DNA of 64,000 bases from JBHGYD01 sp041920415 (GCA_041920415.1 JBHGYD010000049.1:1-64000); one strand, 5' to 3'; numbered from the stretch's first letter, positions 17,394-26,371 are shown. Made by a program: numbers and translations. The notes: a model not told the origin generated them from the letters alone.

Positions 17394-18257
17394 GTGCTCA
17401 ACGATAAAGTTGTTCTTGTCACTGGCGGAGGTCGTGGAATCGGATTTGCGATTGCAAAATACTGTCTTCAACATGGGGCATCAGTTGTTATAGTTGATCA
17501 TGTCTTAGAGCGTGTCCAACGTGCACTTTCTTCTCTTACATCAATAAGTAATCGGGTTCATGGGATTTTTGAAAGCGTTTCCTGTCGAGAGGGGGCTGAA
17601 AGAATTGCCAATGAAACCGTTCGTAAATTTGGAAAAATCGATGCATTAATCAATAATGCAGCTATTGCTAAAGATAATTTGTTGTTAAGTATGGCCGATG
17701 ATGAGTTTAATGAAGTAATTGATACGAATCTAAAAGGGCCGTATTTTTGTGCGACAGCTGTTCTTCCAGCAATGATCGAACAAGGAAGTGGGAAAATTGT
17801 TAACATGATTGCTGCTTCCGGAGTTTCTGGAAATCCAGGGCAAACGAACTATGCGGCAGCAAAGGGCGGCCTTCTAGCAATGACATTAACATGGAGTGCG
17901 GAGTTAAAAGGGAAAAACATTCAAGTTAATGCTGTTATTCCTGCAGCATGGACGGAAATGTCGGAGAGTATTCCTGAACATGTTTTGTTGAAAGTATTAG
18001 GAGAAGAGACGTTGAAGAAATTAAAATCACGAAAACCAAGCCAAGTAGCTCCTTTGATTGGATTTTTAATTTCAGATGCAGGAAGCAAAGTATCCGGACA
18101 ATGTTTCGGTATAGCGGGAAGGGAACTGACGATCTGGGGATTCGCCAAGCCGGAAATTACGAAAATATCAAGTAACGAAGAATGGACATATGAGGAGTTA
18201 TGCCGATTAGTAGAAAACGAAAGATTATGGCAAAAGCCTGTATCACCGTTTTTATAA
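17394..18257 (+). CDS. SDR family oxidoreductase
   Basis: A 287-residue classical short-chain dehydrogenase. The cofactor motif is VTGGGRGIGFAIA (residues 9-21), NNAAIA near 87, and the catalytic YAAAKGG near 151-157. Asp at the end of beta-2 (VIVDH) suggests NAD(H). The C-terminus is about 35 residues longer than usual. GTG start after AAGGTGAGG. Between the transporter and an aldehyde dehydrogenase it could oxidise an aromatic alcohol to the aldehyde; this role is inferred only from position. Confidence 0.8.
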   Translation: MLNDKVVLVTGGGRGIGFAIAKYCLQHGASVVIVDHVLERVQRALSSLTSISNRVHGIFESVSCREGAERIANETVRKFGKIDALINNAAIAKDNLLLSMADDEFNEVIDTNLKGPYFCATAVLPAMIEQGSGKIVNMIAASGVSGNPGQTNYAAAKGGLLAMTLTWSAELKGKNIQVNAVIPAAWTEMSESIPEHVLLKVLGEETLKKLKSRKPSQVAPLIGFLISDAGSKVSGQCFGIAGRELTIWGFAKPEITKISSNEEWTYEELCRLVENERLWQKPVSPFL

Positions 18258-18336
18258 GAAATTCAATGTATGCTGTTCGCACAACAGTTTTTCGTGCGAA
18301 AATTTCACTTATCTTTAGCATGGAGGGGGAAATACG

Positions 18337-18924
18337 ATGGCAGCTGTTATGAACATTTCGAATGAGGTCATTTATGGTCCGAATGGCGAAAGTGTTGCTC
18401 AACTGATGACACGTTTATCGAACATCAATTGGTTTTCAGCTCTAGGAAAGCAGAGCCGTCAAGGGGAGACGGAGAAGGCGATTCACGAGTTTACACGCTG
18501 TTTCAATATTCACGAATATGAAATCCGTTGGATCATGAAAGAACAGCTTTCCGCTTTTTTAGAAGGAATGAAGCTGGAAGAAAGTGCGCTATGGGTGCGA
18601 TTGCAGCAGATACCGGATCAAATCAAGAATCAGGCCGCACAGGTTGGTAGGCTGGATGCGTTGCTCCATCTGGCTGATGAGGTACCGGCAAACATTTTCC
18701 ATTATTGTTTTGACGGGGTGTTTCGTGAGCTTGGAGAATACGGCTCATCCATGGTAGAGACCGCTGTTTGTTTCATGATGTATATCGGTGGACTGGCGTG
18801 TGCGTGGGAAATGATCGCTGATATCGAAGGGTGGGAAACCAACCCGTTCCTTCCGCTGATCGATGTGTTAGAACATGGGCATTGGCCGTTAGGATTAATC
18901 GGGAAGCAATATTATGTCATATAA
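18337..18924 (+). CDS. Unknown protein in the aromatic cluster
   Basis: A 195-residue protein that I do not recognise. It has no signal peptide and is predicted mostly helical, with acidic and amphipathic stretches (EYEIRWIMKEQLSAFLEGM), and a hydrophobic segment VCFMMYIGGLACAWEMI near 150-166. The ATG follows ATGGAGGGGGAAATACG. It is 80 bp after the SDR gene and 18 bp before the aldehyde dehydrogenase start, so it is very likely co-transcribed. Conserved His/Glu/Asp clusters typical of a known metalloenzyme were not evident. Confidence 0.7.
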   Translation: MAAVMNISNEVIYGPNGESVAQLMTRLSNINWFSALGKQSRQGETEKAIHEFTRCFNIHEYEIRWIMKEQLSAFLEGMKLEESALWVRLQQIPDQIKNQAAQVGRLDALLHLADEVPANIFHYCFDGVFRELGEYGSSMVETAVCFMMYIGGLACAWEMIADIEGWETNPFLPLIDVLEHGHWPLGLIGKQYYVI

Positions 18925-18942
18925 ATGAAAGGGAAGTGGCAT

Positions 18943-20403
18943 ATGCAACGCTATGAAGAGTTGAACAAAAGTTTTATCAACGGTGAATGGATAGAAGGGG
19001 AAAGTGAGCGAACGTACGATATTTTGAACCCTTACGACAACTCGGTCATCACTTCCGTTCGTTTGGCGACAGCGAAACAACTTCATCAAGCTTTTGAGGT
19101 TGCGAAAGAGGCGCAAAAAGAGTGGGCGAAATCGTCTGTCGAAGAAAGAAGAGAAGTGTTGCGCAAAGCAGCTGAATATTTACAGACGAATCGAGAAGCG
19201 ATCATTGATGTAATCGTTCGAGAAACAGGGGGAACAGTGTTAAAGGCGAATGTGGAATTACACTTAACGATAGAAATTTTAGAGGAATCGATAAAATACG
19301 CCGATGAAATTCATCAAGTAAGAGAGGTTCCCACGACAATTGAAGGAAAAGTCAATTATATTTACCGTTTACCGTTAGGAGTCATTGCCTCTATTTCTCC
19401 TTTTAACTTCCCAATGAATTTATCGATGAGAACGATCGCTCCTGCCATTGCATTAGGCAACAGCGTCGTTCACAAACCTGATGTTCAAGTAGGATTAACA
19501 GGTGGTTCGATTATTGCAAAAGCATTCGAGTACGCAGGTCTCCCAAAAGGGGTATTGAATGTCATTTTAACAGATTTAACGGAAATTGGCGATGACATGT
19601 TGACGAATCCCCATGCCCGTTTGATTAGTTTTACTGGTTCTACTGCTGTTGGTAGACATATTGGTGAGATCGCAGGTAAACAGTTAAAACGTGTAGCGCT
19701 GGAGCTTGGAGGAAACAGCCCGTTCATCGTGTTATCGGATGTGGATGTCGATCGCGCTGTGGAGGCTGCCATCTTCGGAAAATTTATTCACCAAGGACAA
19801 ATTTGTATGATTATTAACCGAATCATCGTTCATAAAAATAAATATGATGAATTTGTTGAAAAGTTTGTCGAAAAAGTGAAATCGCTTCCTTACGGCGATC
19901 CAAGGGATCCAAAAACAGTCATTGGTCCATTAATCAATGAACGCCAGATGGAAAAAGCGCTGCAGATGATCGAAGAAGCCAAACGTGACGGTGCAAACGT
20001 TCCACTAGAAGGAAAACGAGTAGGAAATGTTTTAACCCCTTACGTCTTTGTCGATGTGGATCACTCAAGTAAATTGGCGCAGACGGAATTGTTTGCCCCG
20101 ATTGCCACGATTATCAAAGCAGAAACAGATGAAGAGGCCATAGCGATGGCGAATGATACGGAATATGGATTAAGCTCTGCCGTTTTTACAAGTGATCTAG
20201 AAAGAGGAAAAGAGATAGCTTTACAAATTGATAGTGGAATGACGCATATTAACGATCAAACAGTCAACGATGCGCCGAATATCCCGTTTGGAGGCAACAA
20301 AGCAAGCGGGCTAGGAAGATTTGGGAATCCGTGGGTTGTCGAAGAATTTACGGTCACAAAATGGGTTTCTATTCAAACAAAATATCGGGAATATCCATTT
20401 TAG
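18943..20403 (+). CDS. Aldehyde dehydrogenase, aromatic-aldehyde type
   Basis: A 486-residue NAD(P)-dependent aldehyde dehydrogenase resembling Bacillus YfmT (vanillin/benzaldehyde type). Substrate-cofactor residues: ISPFNFPMNLS near 147, VHKPD near 170, the catalytic Glu in ALELGGNSPF near 248 and the nucleophile Cys in HQGQICMIINR near 282. C-terminal NDAPNIPFGGNKASGLGRFG is intact. The ATG at 18943 is preferred; the in-frame ATG at 18925 directly follows the previous stop and lies ahead of the GGGAAG site. In this operon it would make 4-hydroxybenzoate (or a relative) from the aldehyde and feed the CoA ligase. Confidence 0.88.
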   Translation: MQRYEELNKSFINGEWIEGESERTYDILNPYDNSVITSVRLATAKQLHQAFEVAKEAQKEWAKSSVEERREVLRKAAEYLQTNREAIIDVIVRETGGTVLKANVELHLTIEILEESIKYADEIHQVREVPTTIEGKVNYIYRLPLGVIASISPFNFPMNLSMRTIAPAIALGNSVVHKPDVQVGLTGGSIIAKAFEYAGLPKGVLNVILTDLTEIGDDMLTNPHARLISFTGSTAVGRHIGEIAGKQLKRVALELGGNSPFIVLSDVDVDRAVEAAIFGKFIHQGQICMIINRIIVHKNKYDEFVEKFVEKVKSLPYGDPRDPKTVIGPLINERQMEKALQMIEEAKRDGANVPLEGKRVGNVLTPYVFVDVDHSSKLAQTELFAPIATIIKAETDEEAIAMANDTEYGLSSAVFTSDLERGKEIALQIDSGMTHINDQTVNDAPNIPFGGNKASGLGRFGNPWVVEEFTVTKWVSIQTKYREYPF

Positions 20404-20431
20404 TTAATTATAACGAAGAATGTACAGAAAC

Positions 20432-20475
20432 AAGAGCGGACTCTAAAATCATGCTTAGAGTTCGCTCTTATTTTT
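20432..20475 (+). terminator. Terminator at the end of the aromatic cluster
   Basis: AAGAGCGGACTCTAA pairs with TTAGAGTTCGCTCTT (one mismatch/wobble), followed by ATTTTTCT. Confidence 0.85.
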
Positions 20476-21189
20476 CTGTTCAAATCTTTCTTTTTAGAAA
20501 ATAGTAAAATATGTTTTTATTGGCGAAGTCTGTTGGGGACTGTTAGAATTTTAATATTTGCTATTCAATGTGACGAGTAGTAGAAAGGGGAAGTTACTTA
20601 ATTCATTGAGTTGTGAGTAACTGCGGAAGAATAGTGCGTCTGAAAAATATGATCTTACTAGAGAGAGTTTTTTGTCTATAGTTGATGGCGCTTAACAGTA
20701 ATTTGGTGGATTTTTCTATATCGTTTCTATGCGCTTATAATGAAATGAGATTCTTGACGATCAACGTTGTAAATGTAATCATCTTCTAAATTGGTTTCTT
20801 GTACAAGACTAATAAGAAAATCACGTGATATGATAGTTTGGATAATGTAAGTAATTTTCCTTTCATAAGTAATACGAAATAGAAATGGACTAATATCCTA
20901 TCGAAAACCTTGTACGTGGCGCTCGACTGCTGATGTACGTTTTAGTCAAGCGTGTGTGTACGATAAGGAAGTTAGTTTTACTCTCTGTTCTTAACGAGCC
21001 ATTTTCTATATCGAGGATGTATAAAGCTATTTTTCTTCCACTTTCAGGGGGAAGACATCTGCTATATGCCAAAGTGGAAGTTTTCTCATTGTTTTACGGT
21101 AAAAGTTTTGTTGACGGCTTATTTTTATGCAAATTGTGTTGATTGATGCGAGAAAAAGATACACCACCACTCGGAGGTATGAAAAGAAG
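20476..21189. other. Long intergenic region with IS200/IS605-like debris
   Basis: No credible gene. A segment near 20764-20790 (AACGTTGTAAATGTAATCAT...) is shared, with few changes, with 31615-31643. From 20905 to 21095 there are two motifs also found at 51724-51990 (see repeat entries). The ribosome binding site of the ABC ATPase lies at 21173-21177. Confidence 0.45.
20905..21095. repeat. IS200/IS605-like end relic, copy A
   Basis: CCTTGTACGTGGCGCTCGAC followed by a GATGTACGT arm (from 20909), then a hairpin CTTCCACTTT (21039-21048) with AAAGTGGAAG about 30 bases later and a GTTTTCTCA tail. The same two modules in the same order occur at 51724-51990. The terminal hairpin plus GTTCTTCAC-like tail resembles right ends of TnpB-type IS200/IS605 elements. 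No transposase frame remains. Family assignment is inference. Confidence 0.4.
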
Positions 21190-22167
21190 ATGATTCACGT
21201 TCAACATCTAAGCAAATCTTTTCGAGTTCATGTTCGGCAAGCAGGTTGGTTCGATGCGGTACGCAGTCTTTTTAAACGGGAATATCGGATCGTTGAAGCT
21301 GTAAAAGATATTTCATTTACTATTCAGCCGGGGGAAATCGTCGGGTTTTTAGGTCCGAATGGGGCTGGAAAGACAACGACGATGAAAATGTTGGCAGGGC
21401 TTCTTCATCCTACTTCTGGAGAAATTACGGTAGGGGGATTTGTTCCGTTTGAACAAAAAGCAGAATTTAAAAAAATGATGAGTTTAGTCATGGGGCAAAA
21501 AAGTCAACTCATTTGGGATATTCCACCGATGGAAACATTTTTGGTGAACAAAGCGATTTATGAGATTGATGATCGTGTCTTTCGGCAAACGTTAGATGAA
21601 TTGGTCGAATTGCTTGAATTGCAGCCGCTGTTGACAAAACCGACACGAAGTTTATCGTTAGGGCAACGAATGAAATGTGAGTTAGCGGCCGCTTTATTGC
21701 ATCGGCCGGCGATTTTATTTTTGGACGAACCGACGATTGGCCTTGATGTACATACGCAAGAAAAGGTTCGCCGATTTATTGCCCAATACAATCGTGAACA
21801 TCAAACGACGATTTTGTTAACGTCGCATTATATGGGGGATGTTACTGCGTTATGTGATCGAGTGTTGATCATCAATCACGGAACATTAATGTATGACGGA
21901 GATTTACAAGTATTAACGGAAACATTAACACCGTACAAACTTCTGGAAATTCATTTTTCTTCTGTGCCCGATGTATCGTGGGATGAGTACGGCGAGTTGG
22001 TTGCGGTGGAGGAAGGAAAAGTGACACTGCGCGTTCCGCGCGAACAAGTTCCCGAGGTCTCGTCACAATTTTTGCGAAATTTTCAAGTTTATGATTTAAA
22101 TATTCAAGATCCGCCGATGGAAGAAGTGATCACGCGGGCGTTTCAGGAGGGATCTCATGTTTCGTAA
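21190..22167 (+). CDS. ABC-2 type exporter ATP-binding protein
   Basis: A 325-residue ABC ATPase. Walker A GPNGAGKTTTMK near residues 58-69, signature LSLGQRMKCELAAALL near 157-172, Walker B ILFLDEPTIGLD near 177-188, switch His in LLTSHYMGD near 217. A C-terminal extension after residue 240 is typical of exporter subunits. The ATG at 21190 (MIHVQHLSKSF) is preferred: GGAGG sits 12 bases upstream, and the upstream in-frame ATG at 21127 has no such site. It overlaps the first permease gene by 11 bases. Transported substrate unknown. Confidence 0.88.
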   Translation: MIHVQHLSKSFRVHVRQAGWFDAVRSLFKREYRIVEAVKDISFTIQPGEIVGFLGPNGAGKTTTMKMLAGLLHPTSGEITVGGFVPFEQKAEFKKMMSLVMGQKSQLIWDIPPMETFLVNKAIYEIDDRVFRQTLDELVELLELQPLLTKPTRSLSLGQRMKCELAAALLHRPAILFLDEPTIGLDVHTQEKVRRFIAQYNREHQTTILLTSHYMGDVTALCDRVLIINHGTLMYDGDLQVLTETLTPYKLLEIHFSSVPDVSWDEYGELVAVEEGKVTLRVPREQVPEVSSQFLRNFQVYDLNIQDPPMEEVITRAFQEGSHVS

Positions 22168-22930
22168 GTACGTAGCCCTCATCCGAATGAAGTATGTGGA
22201 AATGTTAGCGTATCGACTCGCGACGATTGTATGGATGACAGGGGCGATAGTGCAACCTTTGATTACGATGGCCGTATGGACGAATATTGATCCATCGCGA
22301 TCAGACTCTTTTATTCTGTATTTTATGACCCTCATTTTTGTAGAACGAATGACGAGCGCGTGGGATGTTTGGGAACTCGATCGCGACATTCGGGAAGGGA
22401 CGTTTTCGAATTATATTCTTCGTCCATTCCATCCGATTCATTGGGCGATCGCTGAAAACATCGTTTATAAAGCCTTGTTTTTGGTTGTTTTGCTTCCGGT
22501 ATGGGGAGGATTGGCTGTCTTTGTTCCCGCTTTGCGTCTTCATGTAAGCGGATGGCAATTCGCTTTGTTTATCGCTGCCTTATTTTTAGGTGCAGTGTTG
22601 CGATTTATGTTTAGTTACACCTGTGGACTTCTCGGTTTTTGGGTGACGAAGGTGACGGCGATCTATGGAATGTTTGAAGTGGTATCTCTGTTCTTGTCGG
22701 GACGGATCGCTCCTTTGTCGTTGTTGCCTCCTATTTTGAAGCAGATAAGCATGTATCTACCGTTTCGTTACATGATTGGCTTTCCGATTGATATCGTAAC
22801 CGGGACCATGACCCGTATGGAAATCGGATACGGTTTTTTTGGTGCGATAGCTTGGGCGGTTGTTTTTATTAGTGTGTTGAGATGGCTATGGAAAGCGGGG
22901 CTAAAGAAAAACCAAGCGGTGGGAGGTTAA
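22157..22930 (+). CDS. ABC-2 family permease 1 (DUF990-like)
   Basis: A 257-residue membrane protein with about six hydrophobic segments and the conserved opening FRKYVALIRMKYVEMLAYR, of the ABC2_membrane_6/DUF990 type. The segment WELDRDIREGTFSNYILRPF near 73-92 corresponds to the conserved cytosolic loop of these exporters. It is one of two non-identical permeases that pair with the upstream ATPase. CAGGAGGG precedes the ATG by about 7 bases. A decayed partial copy of its 5' end lies at 31655. Confidence 0.85.
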   Translation: MFRKYVALIRMKYVEMLAYRLATIVWMTGAIVQPLITMAVWTNIDPSRSDSFILYFMTLIFVERMTSAWDVWELDRDIREGTFSNYILRPFHPIHWAIAENIVYKALFLVVLLPVWGGLAVFVPALRLHVSGWQFALFIAALFLGAVLRFMFSYTCGLLGFWVTKVTAIYGMFEVVSLFLSGRIAPLSLLPPILKQISMYLPFRYMIGFPIDIVTGTMTRMEIGYGFFGAIAWAVVFISVLRWLWKAGLKKNQAVGG

Positions 22931-22931
22931 T

Positions 22932-23720
22932 ATGCGGAGATATTGGTGCGTTTTTCGGGAATTTTTTCGAACGTGTTTTGTCGAAGAGCTCGAATACCGC
23001 AGTGAATTTCTCGGGAATTTGTTGTCGAGTTTCTTCGGAGTGGGCATTGCGGTTTTAACCGTTCAAATCTTTTTTTATCAAACGGATCAACTAGGTGGCT
23101 GGGCGTATGCCGATGTGTTGATTTTACTTGGCATCTTCAATACGTTACAAGGGTTTATTGATTTTGCTTTGCGTCCCAATATGTCACGGCTGTTGGAGCA
23201 TGTTCGAAAAGGAACATTGGATTATATTTTGACAAAACCAGTGGACAGTATGTTTTACGTTAGCTTTCGCCATTTAGTGTTTTGGCGGCTCATCGATGTG
23301 TTGCTTGGAGTCGGATTAATCATTTACGGCTTAGTTCAAAAGCACTATATTCCGTCTTTAGCGGATATTCTTATGTTTAGCGTTAGTCTATTTTCTGCCC
23401 TCGTATTAATTTATTCTCTTTGGATGATGCTGATGACGACATCGTTTTGGGTTATTCGAATCGATGATCTCTCGTTTATCTTTTATTCTTTTTTTGAGAC
23501 GACGCGGTTTCCGATCGGAATGTATCGAGGGTGGCTTCGGATTTTGCTGACGTATGTTTTACCTGCCGCCTTTATTACAAACACGCCGGCTGTGGCGTTA
23601 TTAGGAAAATGGAACGGTGCCACGACAGCGTTATCCATCGGAATTGCGGGACTCTTTTTATGGTTATCGCGAAGATTTTGGCGTTATGCGCTCCGTTCGT
23701 ATACGAGCGCAAGCAGTTAG
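22932..23720 (+). CDS. ABC-2 family permease 2 (DUF990-like)
   Basis: A 262-residue membrane protein of the same family as permease 1, with about six transmembrane segments and the same loop logic: LLEHVRKGTLDYILTKPVDS near residues 88-107. One base separates it from permease 1; GGGAGG lies 6-7 bases before the ATG. Together with the ATPase it forms a heteromeric exporter. The substrate is not evident; lipids, polysaccharide or drugs are options for this group. Confidence 0.85.
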   Translation: MRRYWCVFREFFRTCFVEELEYRSEFLGNLLSSFFGVGIAVLTVQIFFYQTDQLGGWAYADVLILLGIFNTLQGFIDFALRPNMSRLLEHVRKGTLDYILTKPVDSMFYVSFRHLVFWRLIDVLLGVGLIIYGLVQKHYIPSLADILMFSVSLFSALVLIYSLWMMLMTTSFWVIRIDDLSFIFYSFFETTRFPIGMYRGWLRILLTYVLPAAFITNTPAVALLGKWNGATTALSIGIAGLFLWLSRRFWRYALRSYTSASS

Positions 23721-24034
23721 ATAACGGAAAGCCATTACCGAATCCAAAAAACATTTGACTTCGAGAGTGCCCGACATTCGGATGGGTTATTGGTATTGCG
23801 ATATTACATATAATGAAGGGGGAAAATAGGGGGATTGACAGTATTTTACGATTTTCCTATGCTTGGATGAAAGTGCTTGTCGGTTTTAGGTATCCGACAA
23901 GTGACATGGCGAATATAAATCAACTAATTTAAGGTAACGGTAAACGTTCAAAATGAATATTCGCTAAGTCTTAGCGTAAGGAAAATCCCTTTATAAAAAA
24001 TTAATGGTTGAGGAATAAAAGGGGGAAGGAGCTT
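23721..24034. other. Intergenic region with promoter and structured leader of MFS gene
   Basis: TTGACA (23835-23840) and TATGCT (23858-23863) with a 17-base spacer form a good promoter, leaving a leader of about 165 bases. The leader holds an 8-bp hairpin CTTGTCGG/CCGACAAG (23876-23901) and a perfect palindrome CGCTAAG-T-CTTAGCG (23962-23976). No gene is seen. Confidence 0.55.
23835..23863 (+). promoter_or_regulatory. Sigma-A promoter of the MFS efflux gene
   Basis: TTGACA-17-TATGCT, about 170 bp upstream of the GTG start. Confidence 0.65.
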
Positions 24035-25231
24035 GTGACTTTTATTCAAAAAGGGACAAAAGAATATCGGCGGGCAAGTTTTTCATTATTTCTTGGGGGT
24101 TTTTTAACGTTTGCTATCCTTTATACAACACAACCATTGATGCCGATTTTTTCTAAAGAATTTCACGTCTCGGCTTCAGTAGCCAGCTTAAGTTTATCTG
24201 TATCTACAGGGGTAATGGCAATTGTCATGTTAGTTGCGGCTACTGCATCTGATACGATAGGGAAAAAGCAGATCATGGCTGTTTCCATGTTTTTCACTGC
24301 TGTTCTTGGTTTGGTTACTGCACTCAGTCCAAATTTTATTACCCTTGTAATAGTTAGATTTTTATTAGGATTTTTTATTGCAGGAGTTCCTTCAATTGCC
24401 ATGGCATATGTTGCGGAAGAATTCAACCCAAATGGAATCGGCAAGATTATGGGACTTTATATAAGCGGAACAAGCATAGGAGGAATGGCAGGGAGAATTA
24501 TAACGAGTGTACTTACAGACTTGTTTAATTGGAGAATAGCTTTAACCACAATAGGATTGTTAGCACTGATTTTGAGTATAGTATTTTGGCTTACTCTTCC
24601 CGTACCTCGTAACTCTGTGAAAAAGACGTTAGATTGGAAATCTGCATGGGAAGCTTATAAAGTACATATCGTGAATAAACGTTTGATGGCCCTAGTGATG
24701 CTTTCATTTTTACTGATGGGAAGTTTTGTTACACTATATAATTATATAGGTTTTCTTCTAACAGAACCACCTTACCGGTTAAGCCAAACACTCATTGGAT
24801 TCATTTTTGTCGTATATATATGTGGTACATTTAGCTCTATCTATATGGGAAAAAAGGCAGACCAATATGGGTATTCCTTTATTTTGAAAATTTCAATACG
24901 AATCATGATGTGCGGGGCATTTTTGACGCTAGTTCCTTCGTTAATTGGAAAAATTATAGGTATTGCTATTTTCACGTTCGGTTTCTTTGCCAGTCACTCC
25001 ATTGCCAGTGCGTGGGTAGGGGACTGTGCCGAAAATTACAAAGCACAGGCATCCTCTCTTTATCTGCTTTTTTATTATTTTGGTTCAAGCTTTGTCGGAT
25101 CTTTCGGTGGTTATTTCTGGTCGCACTTTCATTGGGGCGGTGTTGTTTCGTTAATTTCCGGTCTATTAATCTTTGGATATGTACTTGTTTTATTAGTTCA
25201 AAAAAGAGAAACAGCTAGCACCCCGATATAG
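24035..25231 (+). CDS. MFS transporter, YnfM/YgaY-like efflux protein
   Basis: A 398-residue 12-helix major facilitator. ATASDTIGKKQIM near residue 70 is motif A of the drug-efflux type; NPNGIGKIMGLYISGTSIGGMAGR near 135-158 resembles motif C. The C-terminal part has HWGGVVSLISGLLI. Similarity is to the YnfM/arabinose-efflux-like permeases. GTG 24035 is chosen because GGGGGAAGGAG lies 5-8 bases upstream; the TTG at 24008 has no site. Substrate unknown. Confidence 0.82.
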   Translation: MTFIQKGTKEYRRASFSLFLGGFLTFAILYTTQPLMPIFSKEFHVSASVASLSLSVSTGVMAIVMLVAATASDTIGKKQIMAVSMFFTAVLGLVTALSPNFITLVIVRFLLGFFIAGVPSIAMAYVAEEFNPNGIGKIMGLYISGTSIGGMAGRIITSVLTDLFNWRIALTTIGLLALILSIVFWLTLPVPRNSVKKTLDWKSAWEAYKVHIVNKRLMALVMLSFLLMGSFVTLYNYIGFLLTEPPYRLSQTLIGFIFVVYICGTFSSIYMGKKADQYGYSFILKISIRIMMCGAFLTLVPSLIGKIIGIAIFTFGFFASHSIASAWVGDCAENYKAQASSLYLLFYYFGSSFVGSFGGYFWSHFHWGGVVSLISGLLIFGYVLVLLVQKRETASTPI

Positions 25232-25425
25232 AAAATAAAAACTTGTTGCTTCGAGTATGCTCATGTAGCATTTGAAGTTGTTTTGTCATTAAATTGAAAG
25301 GGGGAATTACAGCAACATAAACGGCTGATTGAAGAAAAGATAAAATTTGTAAAAAATCGCTGCGAACATGGTATGATACGTTTGAACAACATAGAGAGTG
25401 TAAAATTTTACATAAGAAGGTGGTT

Positions 25426-26178
25426 ATGATGTTGACGTATAAAGGAAAAGTTGCCATTATCACAGGAGCAGGAGGCGGCATTGGACGAACGCTTGCGATG
25501 GCCTATGCTGAACAAGGAGCAAAAGTAGTTATTATGGATAAAGATGAAGATGGATTACAAAAAACTCGCGATCTTCTGCAATCTGCTGGGCATGAAGTGT
25601 ACTCATACGTTTTTGATTTAAGCAATCCAACAGAAATTGAGAACGTGATGAAGGAAGTGGGAGAAACGCTCGGACGAATTGATATCTTAATTAATAATGC
25701 GGGGCTTGGAGTGTTTACATCTCCTTATGATTTAACGGTCGAAGAATGGGACTATGTCATCAATACGAATTTGCGAGGAACGTTCCTTTGTTCAAGAGAA
25801 GCGGCGAAAATCATGAGAACCAATGGCGGAGGAGCGATCGTGAATATTTCTTCCACACGTGCCCTTATGTCCGAGCCGAATTCAGAGGCTTACGCCGCTT
25901 CGAAAGGGGGAATTCTCTCGCTCACTCATGCGCTTGCGGTTTCATTAGGACCAGACCGAATTACCGTTAATGCGATTTGTCCTGGATGGATCGAAACAGG
26001 TGATTACAGTCAACTGCGACCTGAGGATCATCGGCAGCACCCTTCAGGAAGGGTAGGAAAACCGGAGGATATTGCGCGAGCTTGTTTATACCTTACGGAT
26101 CCGAATAATGATTTTGTCACAGGAATTCATTTAGTTGTTGATGGCGGCATGACGAAAAAGATGATTTATGAAGAATAA
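25426..26178 (+). CDS. SDR family oxidoreductase (FabG/glucose dehydrogenase-like)
   Basis: A classical SDR of about 250 residues. TGAGGGIGRTLA near 14-25, NNAGLG near 88-93, catalytic YAASKGG near 155-161, and C-terminal GIHLVVDGGMTKK. IMDKDE after beta-2 suggests NAD preference. Start is ATG 25426 or, with better spacing to AAGAAGG, ATG 25429. It stands alone and ends in a strong terminator. A decayed copy of its last codons and terminator occurs at 31825-31938. Confidence 0.85.
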   Translation: MMLTYKGKVAIITGAGGGIGRTLAMAYAEQGAKVVIMDKDEDGLQKTRDLLQSAGHEVYSYVFDLSNPTEIENVMKEVGETLGRIDILINNAGLGVFTSPYDLTVEEWDYVINTNLRGTFLCSREAAKIMRTNGGGAIVNISSTRALMSEPNSEAYAASKGGILSLTHALAVSLGPDRITVNAICPGWIETGDYSQLRPEDHRQHPSGRVGKPEDIARACLYLTDPNNDFVTGIHLVVDGGMTKKMIYEE

Positions 26179-26240
26179 ACTACGTTTAACACTTTTTTAA
26201 GAAGCTTCCCTTCTCTTCTAAGCGAAGGTGGAGGTTCACG

Positions 26241-26293
26241 AAAGCTGACTTCCCAATCATGTTTTTATGATTTGGGGAGTCAGCTTTATTTTT
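26241..26293 (+). terminator. Terminator after SDR gene
   Basis: AAAGCTGACTTCCCAATCAT pairs with ATGATTTGGGGAGTCAGCTTT, followed by ATTTTTAATT. Confidence 0.9.
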
Positions 26294-26295
26294 AA

Positions 26296-26349
26296 TTGAC
26301 AAATATAATGATAATCATTATCATCATATTGAGTTTGATAATCAATATC
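26296..26349 (+). promoter_or_regulatory. Promoter with near-perfect Fur box
   Basis: TTGACA (26296-26301), a 17-base spacer and TATCAT (26319-26324). The 19-mer TATAATGATAATCATTATC (26304-26322) matches the Fur consensus at 18 of 19 positions and fills the spacer. A second, weaker 7-1-7 site (TGATAAT-C-AATATCG) lies at 26335-26349. Strong iron repression of the siderophore genes is expected. Confidence 0.92.
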
Positions 26350-26371
26350 GTTTATAGAAAGGAGACTATAT

